From NCBI GenBank assembly GCA_014155875.1, contig JACEFZ010001360.1, positions 183,943-247,942 on the forward strand: a DNA stretch of 64,000 bases. Direction: 5' to 3'. Both the position numbers and the translations under genes were made by a program. The notes below the pieces were generated by a model. It was not told the origin of the DNA and did not search any database. It saw nothing but the letters and a program-made list of their open reading frames with translations. The DNA comes from Cepaea nemoralis. Its lineage: Eukaryota; Mollusca; Gastropoda; Stylommatophora; Helicidae. This document shows positions 30,353 through 41,420 of the stretch, in pieces (position 1 is the stretch's first letter; each line of letters begins with the position of its first letter).

Positions 30353-30674
30353 TTCGAACTCCATCATTAGGTGTGCAGTATGTTTTTTATATTTCATAGA
30401 CGAATTGGGGTCGTCGCTTGAGCTACAGAGCCCGTGCTCTGTGCGACGTTTTCGGCAACCTTCTCTACGGATAGAAGACCAAGCCATAGATATAAATTGA
30501 CACTATGAAGTCGATCCTCTAGTCTGTAATTCCTTTTATCTTATGATTTTAGTGCTTAAAATCGACTGTCGGCCATTCACTCGGTATCTTTATTTTGTTT
30601 ATTATCCTAATCTTCAGATCGAAACTTCATCTATCCCTTTTCATTATCTCCCTCACTTAGAATTTACGACAAAT

Positions 30675-31004
30675 ATGGGCTACAAGACATCGCCTACTGT
30701 CGCGGAATTCTTGGAGTTGTCGATCAATGAAAGACTGTCGCGCCATTCCTCTACAGGCAGCTGCCATTCTTTGATGTTGGGGACAGACTGTCCTGATGAG
30801 AGTAGGCAAGATCTTTTGTTGTGGGTGAAAGATTTCTCCAGATCACAAGCCGGCAAGACTTTTTGGAGTACTGGGAACAATCCCCCGGATCAAAGCGGGA
30901 CAGCCGGCTGGTTGTTTATCTCGAGTCGGAAAAGGAGAAAAAAAATAGTTTTTCGACGCCTAGTGTCTAGTCAGATTTGTGACGTCATTCAGACACAGTT
31001 TTAA
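30675..31004 (+). CDS. Hypothetical ORF, 109 aa
   Basis: It starts MGYKTSPTVAEFLELSINER and contains LLLWVKDFSRSQAGKTF and a basic stretch SSRKRRKK. No domain recognised. The region around its ATG is repeated near 27040 within the SINE-like unit, where the frame breaks off. It may be an ORF1 remnant or chance; coding status is doubtful. Confidence 0.25.
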   Translation: MGYKTSPTVAEFLELSINERLSRHSSTGSCHSLMLGTDCPDESRQDLLLWVKDFSRSQAGKTFWSTGNNPPDQSGTAGWLFISSRKRRKKIVFRRLVSSQICDVIQTQF

Positions 31005-32414
31005 AACAGTCTGGACAAACACCTTTGGCAGGAGTCGACAAAATGTTGTGAGGCAACAGGGACGTGTTTGATGTTCCTGTTCTGATTATGGAAAGAGACC
31101 ACTGTGTCTTATGTTGATTTACATCGGCGGACATTTGTCCATTGTGTGATTTAGTGGTCTCGATTTCAGACGGGAATAAATATATGGTATTTAATTAAAT
31201 AGACCCAAATTAGATGATTCTTAGGAGTCGAGCGTAGTAATAACTTATTATAGGAGCGTCGGCAGCAGTAGGCTATCGCGTTGCTTAAATTAGCTAGTGT
31301 GAGATATCAATTAACTCAGTGAGTTAAGAACAAGGTAGAGGGATGATATTCGGGGAGATTGGGGATGGTTGGGGGGAAAAGGGAAATGTCAAATTGTAGT
31401 ATCTTCTAGTAGGGTATCTACTGGGTTTCTGCACCTTTCCTTTAATCTGTCTTTGTCTTACCATGACTCAGACCGATGTGATGAGCTCCTCTGCCTTATG
31501 ACAGAGTTTAGTTCTCTGTTAAATATCTGAGTGCGGCCGTCGGCCTACACTCACCTAATGAAGGTCGGAATCGGGTTGCTCTCACCGGGTGTTCTCTCTT
31601 CAACAGGTTCCACTATGTTTTCCAAAAAAGCTAGCAGACAAGTCATAGAAGAAGATTATGGCTCGATCATTGAAGGCAGTTTTTACTCAGCGGCCTTTGC
31701 ACTGGGCCCATAACCCAGAGGGTCTGCAAGAACCTGGCCTCTGCTGAGCAGGAACCGATGATCATCTAAGAGTGATTCCTCCGTGTAGTTCTCATCATAT
31801 TAGAGTGAAGATACTTACAATACCACCAGTAACAGGGACAATAGTATTTATATAGAGAAATTAACAATTAACATTGCGTTTTCCAAATGGTGAATTCCTG
31901 TGAGAAATTAACAATTAACATTGTGTTTTCCAAATGGTGAATTCCTGTGAGAAATTAACAATTAACATTTTGCTTCAAAGTGACAGTAAACATTTATTTT
32001 ACTGTACAAGGGTTATCAGATCACAGAACTTTTAGTGACATATTAGTTACACTGTGTGTGTCGGATTCATGATCAGTATTGGACTACATCCACCATTGGT
32101 GACCAGGCATCCGGACTATCCAAGAGCCACTGGAGGAAGTCGACACCTGGCCGGAGAGACGCATCATTTGGTGAGGTCCTTCTGTACTTGATCTATGGTG
32201 CTGTTGTGTGGCCGGTACTGTGATGAAAGCAGACTTTGATCCTGAGCTGTTCGGTCTGATTCTGCATACACCCTAGATTATACGACGGACATTCTACACA
32301 CACACTTTGCACATACCTGGCACTGTTCTTTAATAAATTAATTTGTCATTTTGTTAGAAGCTAGAGTTGTGTAGTATGTTTTGGAAAGGAATGAGAGGGG
32401 GCATGGTCCAGTGG
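31005..32414. other. Unassigned, possible old LTR leader
   Basis: No supported gene. At about 32086 the plus strand reads CCATTGGTGACCAGGC, whose TGGTGACC recalls the tRNA-Trp primer site of some Gypsy elements, but I found no second LTR. ORF 31531-31713 shows nothing recognisable. A 47-bp minisatellite lies at 31855-31972. Confidence 0.25.
31855..31972. repeat. 47-bp minisatellite, 2.5 copies
   Basis: Units 31855-31901, 31902-31948 and a partial one from 31949, each starting GAGAAATTAACAATTAACAT. The first two differ at one base. Confidence 0.9.
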
Positions 32415-32428
32415 TAAGAAGAAGAAGA

Positions 32429-32498
<70 letters not shown>
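32415..32498. repeat. (AAG)n then (GA)n microsatellite
   Basis: AAG repeats to about 32433, followed by roughly 33 GA units. A short tRNA-like GCATGGTCCAGTGGT precedes it at 32401, possibly a SINE remnant. Confidence 0.9.
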
Positions 32499-32501
<3 letters not shown>

Positions 32502-32582
32502 AAAGACTGATGGGGTTATGTGGACAGAGATCCAGGAGATCCTCAAGATAATGATATGGAGTTAAAAGAATGTGGGTGTTGA

Positions 32583-32790
32583 TTCCCCTCACCCCAGGGA
32601 CGACACTTATTACGACAATCTGTCACAGTATCATAATCCACTTTGTGACAATAACTGAGTATTGGATCTGACATGATCATTCTTTTTGCAGATTCTACAA
32701 AGTTGTTTCGCCTTAGTTCTTCCCTTTCAAGACCAATAAGCCTTTGATTCATGGTGAGGTCTGTCATTCTTCTAGCTAAGCAATAATATT
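32583..32790 (-). pseudogene. Type A-like LINE fragment (between RT and RNase H)
   Basis: Minus-strand MTDLTMNQRLIGLEREELRR and NNFVESAKRMIMSDPIL resemble the type A segment KGRLKRSNFVETAKRKIRADP. A short, 5'- and 3'-incomplete relic. Confidence 0.6.
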
Positions 32791-32795
32791 GCAGA

Positions 32796-33296
32796 TATAA
32801 TCTTTGTTTTCTTTAACAGAAACTCAAGAAGAAGAGGAAGAACGAACAAACAAAAGAACTTTATTTTCAAAGGGTTACAAATTGGGCACGCAGACCCATC
32901 TTACATTCAGCCCTTCCAATCACCCATCTTTCGTTCTTCAATGTGCATGTTACATTCACATAGGAAAAAAGCACTGTCAAATGAATGATTAAACAAAAGC
33001 AATGCATTATACCATGTTATGAGGCAGGCGGACACATATCCACTCATAAACACATACATACTACATAATTTACCCAAACTCTCAGTTATGAACCCACTCG
33101 ATAACACACAAATAGACACTCCCTTGCACACACATTTATTTCAATGTGGCATCATACTTTAATTTGGCATGCAATGATATCTTTGTTTACCAGAGTAAAA
33201 GAGTAAGAATTCCACCCTTTCAGTTGTCCTTTTAGATCAGATAAGTAATACTGATAGCCTCTCATTTCGAAAAGCTGTCTTAATTTAAATGAGTTA
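32796..33296. other. Unassigned AT-rich sequence
   Basis: Contains GAAGAAGAGGAAGAACGAAC near 32826, like a LINE 3' tail, but no coding sequence that I can assign. Confidence 0.3.
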
Positions 33297-33387
33297 CTCA
33301 CAGGCAAAATACATCTACTTGTTTTTCTCACAGGCAAAGTACATCTACTTGTTTTTCTCACAGGCAAAATGCATCTACTTGTTTTTA
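33297..33387. repeat. 31-bp tandem repeat x3
   Basis: Three units each starting CTCACAGGCAAA and ending TCTACTTGTTTTT, directly upstream of the type B LINE 5' end. Confidence 0.9.
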
Positions 33388-33870
33388 ACTCAGAGTAAAG
33401 CTGGGGCGACCATCCCCGACTCAGCGCGTCCACTGGTGGCGGATCGTGGAACGGCCTCTAGATATAGAGGTTAGCTGCGAATATCGAATAAGCAGCCGGT
33501 GACCAACTGGCGGTGGGCACAGAGGGTGAGGCGGATCTCAGTTCCTTAGAAAATACCTCATATGCTCGGAGACGTGCCTGCCAAGCGAGTCGGGGCGCTC
33601 TAACCCCTCCCCCGGGTAGGTAGAACCCATTAGCTTTGGACAGCAGTCCATCTAGGAGACGGAAATCTCCAAATATAAACCCCCAAGTTCAAGGTGGACC
33701 AGCGTGCTGAGGAACTGGATGGCCACGGGGTAACTGGTCGCGAACGTTGGACATCTGGCAGGCGTGCGGGGCAACACCAGGCGTATTGACTCCTGCAGGA
33801 CATCCCCTGCCTCTTCCCTAGCAAGCAGGCAATGCTAGGGTGACCGTTTATTTCCTGCAATATCCAAACT

Positions 33871-34700
33871 TTGCCTATGGATTTATTTAAACACGGGAAC
33901 CGTCGCCGGAGCTACGGAGCATGTGCTCTGCGCTTGACACTTCCCTCAGAGGCTAGCGAAGAGAGAGAGAGAGTGAGGAGGAGAAGACGAGGAAATGGTG
34001 TGAGAAGATGGCATAGAAATAGGAGGGCAGGCGCCAGGAGAACAAGACGAAAAGTGGAGAGACTAGATTTCAACCATGTAGGAGTGGTATACTGGAATTG
34101 TCGCAGTGCCAGACAGAGAGGTCCTGTATTGGAGAGACTAATATATGATTTTGATATCCTCATGCTCCAGGAGCTAAATACAGACAAATACCATTGCCCT
34201 TGGCACGCCAGTTATATAAACCCTACTGGGCAGAAGAGACATGGACAAGGTCTGCTGGTGAAGGAAGGAGTGAAGCATGTGGTACTTGACTTGAGGCAGT
34301 GGAATCACAGTGCAAGAGAGGTCCAGGGTATACAAATGGAGATTGGTGACTTAAGTTGGAACATCATAAATGTATATGCCACAGTGGACTGTTTTGTCAG
34401 AAAGGAACACTGGGACTGGCTTAAGGAACTGGAGGAATTAGCAGGTGATAGGCTACTCATATGTGGAGACTTCAATGCGAGGAACAGAGATTGGGACAGT
34501 AGTGGAGAAAACCGATAGGGAATTGCCCTTGCAGATGCCATGGTGGACTCCGATGTGGTCTGCATAAATGATGGTAGGCCGACTAGAATGGCAATGAGGC
34601 CTGGCGATGCAGTCATAGCTATTGACTTGGCACTTGTCTCTGTCATCAGTCCTTGATGTAAAGTGGAATGTTTTGAATGACCATGGGAGTGATCACATGC
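33871..34700 (+). pseudogene. Type B LINE endonuclease region
   Basis: The ORF 33871-34518 has a very basic N-terminal part (RVRRRRRGNGVRRWHRNRR). APE endonuclease motifs follow: GVVYWNCRSARQ, LMLQELNTDK, IINVYATVD and ICGDFNARNRDWD. It stops at 34516-34518, but the sequence continues in frame with ALADAMVDSDVVCINDG and, after a frameshift, GSDHMPCSVL. All endonuclease blocks are therefore present but interrupted. Confidence 0.75.
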
Positions 34701-34952
34701 CATGCTCAGTCCTGATCTCTAAACCCAGGAAAGTTAAAGATGGGAGAGCGCGCAAGACCTTCTGGTATGAGTGGACCGATTGCCTTCTTGGATGCCTCAG
34801 ACGAGGGGCATGCAACAGAATTGTTACAACTCCTTTTGTGCACCCCCCATAAGTAGACCATGCTTGGAAAGCAAAGAGAGCTGCAGTGAAGCAGCTAAAG
34901 AAAGTGCGACAGACACCTCGAAGCTCACGAGAGGAAGTGGACACAGCGGAAA

Positions 34953-36200
34953 ATGTCAAGAAAGACAAGGTGGAGGTTTTCAAGCGCTGTGCTGCAGAGT
35001 GAAAAAAAGGCAAAATGGGAATGTTTCATGAAGGAGATTGGAGGTGATAAAACACTGCGAAAATTCTGGAAACTGCACAGGCAAATGCAGAGAAAAGATC
35101 GGCCTATGACAGTGGGAACAATTTATAGAGATGATGATGTGCGTGTGACAACAGACAAAGAGAAAGGGGAGACGTTTCTCCAGAGATTTTTAGAGCAGAC
35201 CAATCATAATGATGCGGACACCAGGGATGCAGTTAAAGAGGAGTTATCTGGCACCACGAAGAATATGCAGCATGAAGACATCATACGGGTGGAAGATGTT
35301 AAACACATTTTGAAAAAGGCAAAAGACACGGCACCAGGGCCCGATGGGGTCAGGTATGGCCACATGAAGGGTTTGAGCGATGCAGACCTGGAGGAGATGA
35401 CCGACTGCTTTAACCAGAGCATTAGGACAGCATCGGTACTGCAGGATTGGGTGCACAGCTATCTCATCCCTCTCCAAGGATCATTCAAAGCTTAGCAGCT
35501 TTAGAATCACCACCCTTCAAAATACTTTTGGGAAGGTTCTAGAGAAGATAGTCGCTGTCAAGCTGCAAGAGTTTTTGGAAAGGGGGAAGCTTCTTCCAAG
35601 AGGCCTGGGGAGCTACAGGCCAGGAAAAGATACCTGGTCAAATGCAGCCACTTTTGCCTTTGATGTTTATGAGGGGTTCCAGAGTAGACAGGAAACGATG
35701 GCGGCAGCGCTTGATCTCGAGGATGCGTACAATAGAGTTCGATATGACATTTTAATGACTGCACTGATGGAGAAGGGGGTCAATCCCTGGTTGGTGAACC
35801 GGATAGCAGCCGTCCTGCATTCTCATTGGGTTGCTCTCCGTCTGGGTGCATGGACCTCAGAGCCACATATTTTAACCCCGGGACTGCCACAGGGATCTGC
35901 AGTCTCACCGGTGCTCTTTAACGTGTATACGAGCAAGATTGCAAACCTAGAAACACCAGGGGTTGGAAGAATACTAACATTTGCAGATGATATTCTTGCA
36001 TATAGGCAGGAGAGAGATAGGGAGCAAACAGCCCAAGAGTTACAGGCAACATTAGATAAAGTGAATCGACTGGTGCACAGAAATGAGTGCTGTCATCCAC
36101 CTGGAAAAGGCGGCCGTTTTGTGGTGCTCTCAGGACAACAGGATTGTGAGAGCTGATGCCCAAGCCTCGCGATAGATGGTAGAAATGTCAGCAGAGAGAA
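34953..36200 (+). pseudogene. Type B LINE reverse transcriptase, frameshifted
   Basis: The first part (34953-35495) has KDTAPGPDGVRYGHMKG. A break at about 35495-35575 removes the YRPI region from frame. The second part (35575-36156) has ALDLEDAYNRVRYDIL, GLPQGSAVSPVLFNVY and the catalytic RILTFADDILAY. Lost frame at about 36156 (between HPPGKGGRF and the YLGITFDRSL-like box in the next frame). Confidence 0.75.
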
Positions 36201-36255
36201 CAAACTGAAGTATCTGGGGATCACATTTGACAGGAGCCTATCCTTCAAGGACCAT

Positions 36256-37480
36256 GTGGAGACAGTTGTGACAAGATCTCAAAAGGGACTCAGTGCACTT
36301 AAAACGATGGCTGCAATGGACACAGAGCAGAGAATGCTATTCACACTATACCAGCACTTGATCCTCTCAGTAATTGATTATGGATTAGGACTGCTCACTG
36401 TCTCAGAGAGTCAGCTGGTGAAGTTAGAGCGCATACAGAACGAAGCTATGCGGGTCACTAGAGATACCCCAGTAGTGTGTATGCGTTACATCCTTGGTCT
36501 GCCGACTGTTGCTGGTAGGCTCAAGGTGATGCAGACGAAGGCATACCTCAGAGTAGCTGCAGACCCAGACCACCCACTGCATGAGGCGTTGGACGCAGTT
36601 AAGGGTCAGCGACTGATAAGAGGGAAATCATGGATGGCTCAGGCGGAGGATACGATCAGACAGGTGTGCCCCTTGGAGAACATTAGGCGTGGAGAGGAGT
36701 GGGTCAGAGTGCCAGCGGAGCAGTCAGACTTGTGCAGAGTTATAATCACATTAAGCCGGGAGTGCAGGGAATGGCCAGCAGGGGCCACGGAAGTGAAAAT
36801 CCAGCAACTAATTCAGGACAATGCTCACTCGGGTGATGTGATTATCTACACAGATGGTTCGGTGCCAAGAGGTGAGAGAAGTGGCTGGGGGTTCATAGCC
36901 AAAGCTAATGGTCGACATTTGGTGCAGGAAAGCCTGGCATATACCACAACATCCAGCTTAAGAATGGAGGTGGAGGCAGTCACTGCGGCTCTCCGCTGGA
37001 TAGAGAATACGATACACACACACATCGTGATTGTAACTGACTCAGAAAGCATGCTGATGAGGGTGAGGATGGGCAGGCTTTGTGCGGAGTGGCTTGCTTT
37101 GCTTCGGAGGTCACGGGTGACAAGCATTGCCTCGATCTTTTCTCCAGGGCATGCCGGTGTGCTGGGAAATGAACAGGCGGACAGATTGGCTGGCTCTGCA
37201 GAACTTGGTGGAGTATTGATACATGACAAGGCAGACGTGGTTGCGGCCTTGTGGGAGTACGTGTACACCTCGGAGGAGCAAATGGATTACCATGGTCTGG
37301 CAAGAATGAGACAGCGAGGAGTGATGAGGGGATCTGGCCGACGCTCAGAGGAAAGGCGAGACGGACATATAATCAGATTGCTACTGGTACTATTGGTGTT
37401 GGAACTCTTCGCTGGCTGCTGAGGATGGGGACGGAGCGCTTATGGGAATGCCCGAATGCTGCGATGTTGATTCCTAATCA
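36256..37480 (+). pseudogene. Type B LINE C-terminal region with RNase H
   Basis: The 388-aa ORF 36256-37422 holds VVTRSQKGLSALKTMA, YILGLPTVAGRLKVMQTKAY and a nearly complete RNase H: VIIYTDGSVPRGERSGWGF, the Glu in MEVEAVTAALRW, HIVIVTDSESML and FSPGHAGVLGNEQADRLAGS. Near 37340 a frameshift moves the true C-terminus (GKARRTYNQIATGTI, LRWLLRMGTERLWECP) into another frame. Confidence 0.8.
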
Positions 37481-37732
37481 ATCAATCAAAACTCAGGGTG
37501 TTTTCTAGCTTTAATTTTTTAATTACACTGTTAACTCCCTCAGAAACCCGGTGCAATTTTCTGAGTCTTTGATTCATTTGACCAGATACACTATTTCCAT
37601 GTCCCCTGGCTCCACATAACATATGAGAAGGACATCCAGTATTTATGGTTGGACTGTTTAATGGCAAATGGCCAGGTATTGTATCTGCCTGAGTCCATCA
37701 CAGGGCGAGAGCCAACTGTTTTGCATATACAG

Positions 37733-38235
37733 TGGAGTCTGGATAAGTAGAAGTCGCAGGGGCCGAAGGAATTTGTTCTACTTATCATAAATTCTACTTA
37801 TCCAGACTGCACACATATTTACACTAATACCATGCAGTAGCATTGAGTAAAATGATTGTACCACTTAGGAAACACAGTTAGTGAACAAATAAATAGCAAT
37901 ACAATATCAGAAATGTTGAAATGTTTAATTTTGAAAATTTCCAAATTAATTAAAGAAAAAGTTTGTGATTTTGCTTTGCTTTTTGACTTGTGAAAAATGT
38001 CTTCCCATTGCCTGTTTAAAGGCACAAAATAGTGAGACTGCATCATCTGAATATCCATTCTGCATCATGTAAATGTCAATTTTGTCAATTGATGCCAAAA
38101 TATCTGACTGCGATACAGGTTGTGCTTGCAGCCCACAGTCATCCTCATGTATAGGCATATTTCTATTGCACGTGTGCATGGTACCCTGATTGCTGTGGTT
38201 CACCTCCTGGCTGGTTGTCTTTGTCTTCAACATCT
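37733..38235 (-). mobile_element. Tigger/pogo-like DNA transposon, 3' remnant
   Basis: Next to a TA dinucleotide the plus strand reads CAGTGGAGTCTGGATAAGTA, a terminal inverted repeat of the pogo/Tigger style; part of it recurs inverted nearby (37785-37808). Reading leftward, the minus-strand ORF 37946-38233 ends GYSDDAVSLFCAFKQAMGRH and QSKITNFF, like the C-terminal tail of Tigger-type DDE transposases. The catalytic core and the other terminus are missing. Confidence 0.5.
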
Positions 38236-38650
38236 TATTTTATTAGAGTAGATTGATCTTGTTCGATATTAGATATGAATGTATGAGCAGTTTAGTTTTA
38301 TGGCACTAGAGACTCGTCGTCCCACTTTCTCCCGTTGATTTAAACAGGTCCGACACATGAAGACCTTTTGCTGTCAGAGGAAAGGAATACATTTGCTTTT
38401 TTGGTATTTGGATAGGTTAAGAACTCATCCTCAACTCTGACCCCAGCTTTGACAGCGGCACGGTACCCTTATAGACTGCTACATTGTTCTCCAACTCGTG
38501 CAGGAATGTTTGGATATTACAACATAAGAAAATTGTGGTATACCGTCTTCTTGATCATGGGTAGTGGCTTGAACAAGGGGCAAAGACTTGGAGATTCTGT
38601 GCGTGCGTTAAACATCACTAATAAAAATAAACCATGCTGGTACGTGAACA
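38236..38650. other. Unassigned sequence
   Basis: No gene or repeat family recognised; a short ORF (38449-38661) has no features. Confidence 0.25.
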
Positions 38651-38654
38651 TTCA

Positions 38655-38990
38655 ACAATGATCTGGACACACTTCAGGATTCTGCACCTGAGGTGGAAAC
38701 CTTTGACGATTTGTTACATACTTTCAGCACAGGAAATGGAGACAGTGCCCAAGCCATTGTGGTTTCTCTGGAGGTAGAACCCTCTAAAGATTTGTCTGTC
38801 CTGAATATCAGCATAGGGGTCTGGTGGCAGTACCCTGACTGCTGCAGTTGTGCAGGTGGTAGAAGTGGAGCACCTAGATGACGTGACCATATCATCATGC
38901 TATGATTCAGAAGACAAAGATGAAAACATAGAACAATATGTGATCATTGATGCACATATTGAAAACCCAACAGATCCACACCTGTATTGT
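38655..38990 (+). other. Repeated coding-like unit, copy 1 (acidic exon-like)
   Basis: The plus strand encodes DLDTLQDSAPEVETFDDLLH and GDSAQAIVVSLEVEPSKDL, and in another frame VVQVVEVEHLDDVTISS and SEDKDENIEQYV. A second copy is at 61612-61682 plus 62181-62345. GCAG/GT-like boundaries between the two frames (about 38815-38855) hint at exons of a gene or domesticated element. I do not recognise the protein. Confidence 0.4.
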
Positions 38991-39222
38991 GAAATAGCTG
39001 TAGTAACTAATCTTATCCAGCGCTTCGTGAGTTAGGACTCAAAGTCATAAAGATTATTTTAAGTTTTCCAAAGATGAACCTGGGTGTGATTTATGCCCAA
39101 CTTGGTACAAGAAATAAGTAAAACAAAGTGCTTGTACAATGAATAGGCACTGGTTAGTTTACTCAACAAGAGTAAATTCTTTGCCTTGATTTTCTTTTTG
39201 TTATTTTTTTTTTTTGCAAATC

Positions 39223-39928
39223 AGTGGGATAATAAGAGCGATCCGAAAACTGATAGCAAGGCTTTTGTGAAAGATTCATACAAAACTAAAAAAAAACTTA
39301 CAATTTAAAAAAAGATAGTGGAGAAAAATATTTCTTCTTGCCAAATTACATTTACTCAAAATACAAAAATCTTGGCTGGTCTAACTGTGAGGAAAAGAAA
39401 GATACAGAGAAAAACTGGACGATTCTAATCAAATCAGTGGGATAGTAAGAGCGATCTCAAAACTTATAGCAAAGCTTTTGTGAAAGATTACCAAAAAACA
39501 TACAATTAAAAAAAAACATCATCATCATCATCAAGTGCCGTGCCGGCTGGCGTAGGCGTTCATGGCTCTCCACAGATCTCGGTCTTTGGTTTTCTGGATC
39601 AACTCTGCTGCTGATATTCCTCCATGCCACCGTCTCAATCCATCCAGCATCACTTCTCTTGGTCTACCTCTGCCTCTCTGCCCCTCGATCTTTCCAGTTG
39701 TTACGATGTTCTCCAATGCCTCTCTTCTCATCACATGACCGAAGAAAGCTGTTTGTCTCTGTCTTATTGTTGTATATAATGTTCTAGTTTCATTAGCCTA
39801 AAAAAAAAAAAAAATAGTGGAGAAAAATATTTCTTCTTGCCAAATTACATTTACTCAAAATACAAAAATCTTGGCTGGTCTAACTGTGAGGAAAAGAAAG
39901 ATACAGAGAAAAACTGGACGATTCTAAT
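39223..39928. repeat. Tandem duplication (about 208-bp unit) split by a LINE
   Basis: Unit 1 is 39223-39430. Unit 2 is 39434-39519 plus about 39800-39928. The stretch GTGGAGAAAAATATTTCTTC to CTGGACGATTCTAAT (115 bp) is essentially identical in both. The LINE piece 39520-39800 lies inside the A-run of unit 2, so it inserted after or during the duplication. Confidence 0.85.
39520..39800 (-). mobile_element. Type C LINE 3' fragment
   Basis: The minus-strand ORF 39531-39734 encodes RREALENIVTTGKIEGQRGR, RGRPREVMLDGLRRWHGGIS and RAMNAYASRHGT, the intact C-terminus of the type C RT ORF. Tail: CATCATCATC on the plus strand. A run of 9-10 bases (TAAAAAAAA) flanks both sides and is the likely target duplication. 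Confidence 0.8.
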
Positions 39929-39934
39929 CTGTAT

Positions 39935-40160
39935 TCTTCTTGTTCTTTCCTTCACCATGTATCCCATATTGCGGCATAGTCCTTAGTCAACCCACTCCAA
40001 GCTGCCCTGTCAATAGTTATGTCACATTATTCATCTCTATCTCTTATTCATGTGTTTTTAGGGCTTCCTCTAATTTATTTGCCCTCTGGATGCCAGACAA
40101 AGGTCTTTCTAGTATTTCAACTTCTCCACCACCTGTGTGTCTTCCAAATCATACATAGGG
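39935..40160 (-). pseudogene. LINE C-terminal fragment
   Basis: The minus strand reads EILERPLSGIQRANKLEEAL and RAAWSGLTKDYAAIWDTW-like sequence with stops, reminiscent of LINE RT C-termini. It adjoins the 3' tail of the next element. Confidence 0.4.
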
Positions 40161-40165
40161 CTTCT

Positions 40166-41170
40166 TCTTCTTCCGTTCGCTTGAAATATGTCTATAACTG
40201 CAATGTTGTCTCTTGTATCAATTTAACTGTCTTTTTTAGTTCACTCAGTGGTCCATAGAGTTTCTCTTCCACTGTCGTCTCTCTAGGCCAGAAGGTTTGC
40301 CTAGATATGTTATATTTTGGGCAGTCTTGGAGTATGTGCTCTGCTGTCTGTGACGCCAAGCCATATGTGCACATGGCTGTTTCACCAATCTTGAATTTTG
40401 TATACATGTGGTTGCATAATCTATTGTGTCCTGTTCTGAGGTGCAGAATAATGACTTGTTCTGATCTGTCCATAATGTGGTAGTCATCTTGAGAAGGTTT
40501 TGGTAGCTTTCTGACTGATTTGATAATTCTTTTCTTTTGGTGGTATGTAACGGGCACATCAGGCTGTTCTTCTTTGGCTCCTTCCTTAGCCAATTGATCA
40601 GCTCTGTCGTTTCTAGGTACTCCACAATGGGATGGTATCCACTGTATGGTGACCTTATGCTGACTGCTAAGTTCAAAAAGTAGTGTCCTTAGTACCAGCA
40701 ATTTCCCAGATAGGAGTGCCTCGAGTACTGATTTTGCATCTGTCAACAGCACCACAGATTGTGTACCATTGCTGGTATTTAGTAATTTCTCTGTTGCTAT
40801 CTTGATTGCCTCAATTTCAGCATCATAGTTATGGTAGTACTTTCCTGTTGGTACTCTAGCTGTGTCCCTAGTATTATTTTGGTATTCTATGTACACTCCC
40901 GCTCCTCCTTTTCAAACAGCAGTTTATGCTTACCCATCTGTGTAGACTCGGATCCAGAGGTCCTGTGGGTATTCTTCATCAAGGAAGCTGAGAGTGGCTG
41001 TTCTGCGCTGCAAACTGTTCTGTTCTTACTTGTCAAATATTCCTCTCACTTTTGTCTGGATTTGTAATGATAGACTATGTTCATCTTTCCATGGAGTTTG
41101 CTCTGGAATAGTTGTTAGGGGGATACCAAATGTGAGCAGATCGATGGTTTCTCTCTAGAGTCGTTTGGCC
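40166..41170 (-). pseudogene. RNase-H LINE fragment (type A relative)
   Basis: From 41080 down: SFLDEEYPQDLWIRVYTDG (RNase H start, then stops), GGAGVYIEY, and a long ORF 40192-40896. The ORF has the Glu in YDAEIEAIKIA, LLTDAKSVLEAL and IQWIPSHCGVPRNDRADQLA. A C-terminus CTYGLASQTAEHILQDCPKY follows, ending before a GAAGAAGAAGAAG tail (40160-40175). It is related to but distinct from type A: WIPSHC is shared, most else differs. 5'-truncated. Confidence 0.8.
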
Positions 41171-41229
41171 TGGTGGATATAAACTACTACATAGCAAAGA
41201 ATAAGGAAGTTGTACCGAAAGCACACTTT

Positions 41230-41420
41230 ACACACAACCTAGAGTCTGTCATTTTCAGTTTAAAGATAGTTGTTACTGCAGTCTGTCTGGGTTCTTCAAT
41301 ATTTCCCATTGATAATTTAAATCTTGGAATTTACATTCCAGTTCAGACAATGAACAAATCTGTTCTTTATTTCTATGTTGAATGTTTCTTGTATCTCACT
41401 CTCATTCTTTGCTCATTCAT
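41230..41420 (-). pseudogene. Type C LINE linker fragment
   Basis: DNA resembles the reverse strand of 3355-3490, upstream of RT (CCCATTGATAATTTAAATC; CAAATCTGTTCTTTATTTCTATG versus CAAATCTGTTCTGTACTTCTATG). The plus-strand ORF 41173-41460 over it is a shadow. 41421-41755 is unassigned. Confidence 0.5.

Larger units (their letters stand above)
29720..30690 (+). mobile_element. SINE-like repeat, copy 2, split by a gag-only insert
   Basis: A tRNA-like head at 29770-29836 (GTGGCGAAATGGTCAAGCC A-box-like; GGGTTCGTTTTCGAACTCC B-box-like) continues at 30363. Without the insert it aligns along its length with 26600-27090. The 10-bp sequence TTCGAACTCC occurs on both sides of the insert (29827-29836 and 30353-30362). 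Confidence 0.6.
33394..37489 (+). mobile_element. Type B LINE (RNase-H LINE), long but decayed
   Basis: The unit is about 4.1 kb: a GC-rich 5' leader starting near CTGGGGCGACCATCCCC (33401), endonuclease (33871 to about 34700), RT (34953-36200), RNase H (36256-37470) and an AATCAATCAATC tail (37476-37489). A weak 7-bp repeat AACTCAG (33387-33393 and 37490-37496) may be the target duplication. At least five stops or frameshifts (near 34518, 34650, 34850, 35495 and 36156) inactivate it. No gag-like ORF1 was found. Further copies are at 27214-28790, 41777-42010 and 61683-62170. The clade is not certain; RNase H excludes RTE. Confidence 0.8.

Noticed and set aside
33401..33480. HDV-like ribozyme at the type B LINE 5' end
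   Set aside because: Some short stems (CCAC/GTGG) exist, but I could not build the crossed P1/P2 topology, and the element boundary is uncertain.
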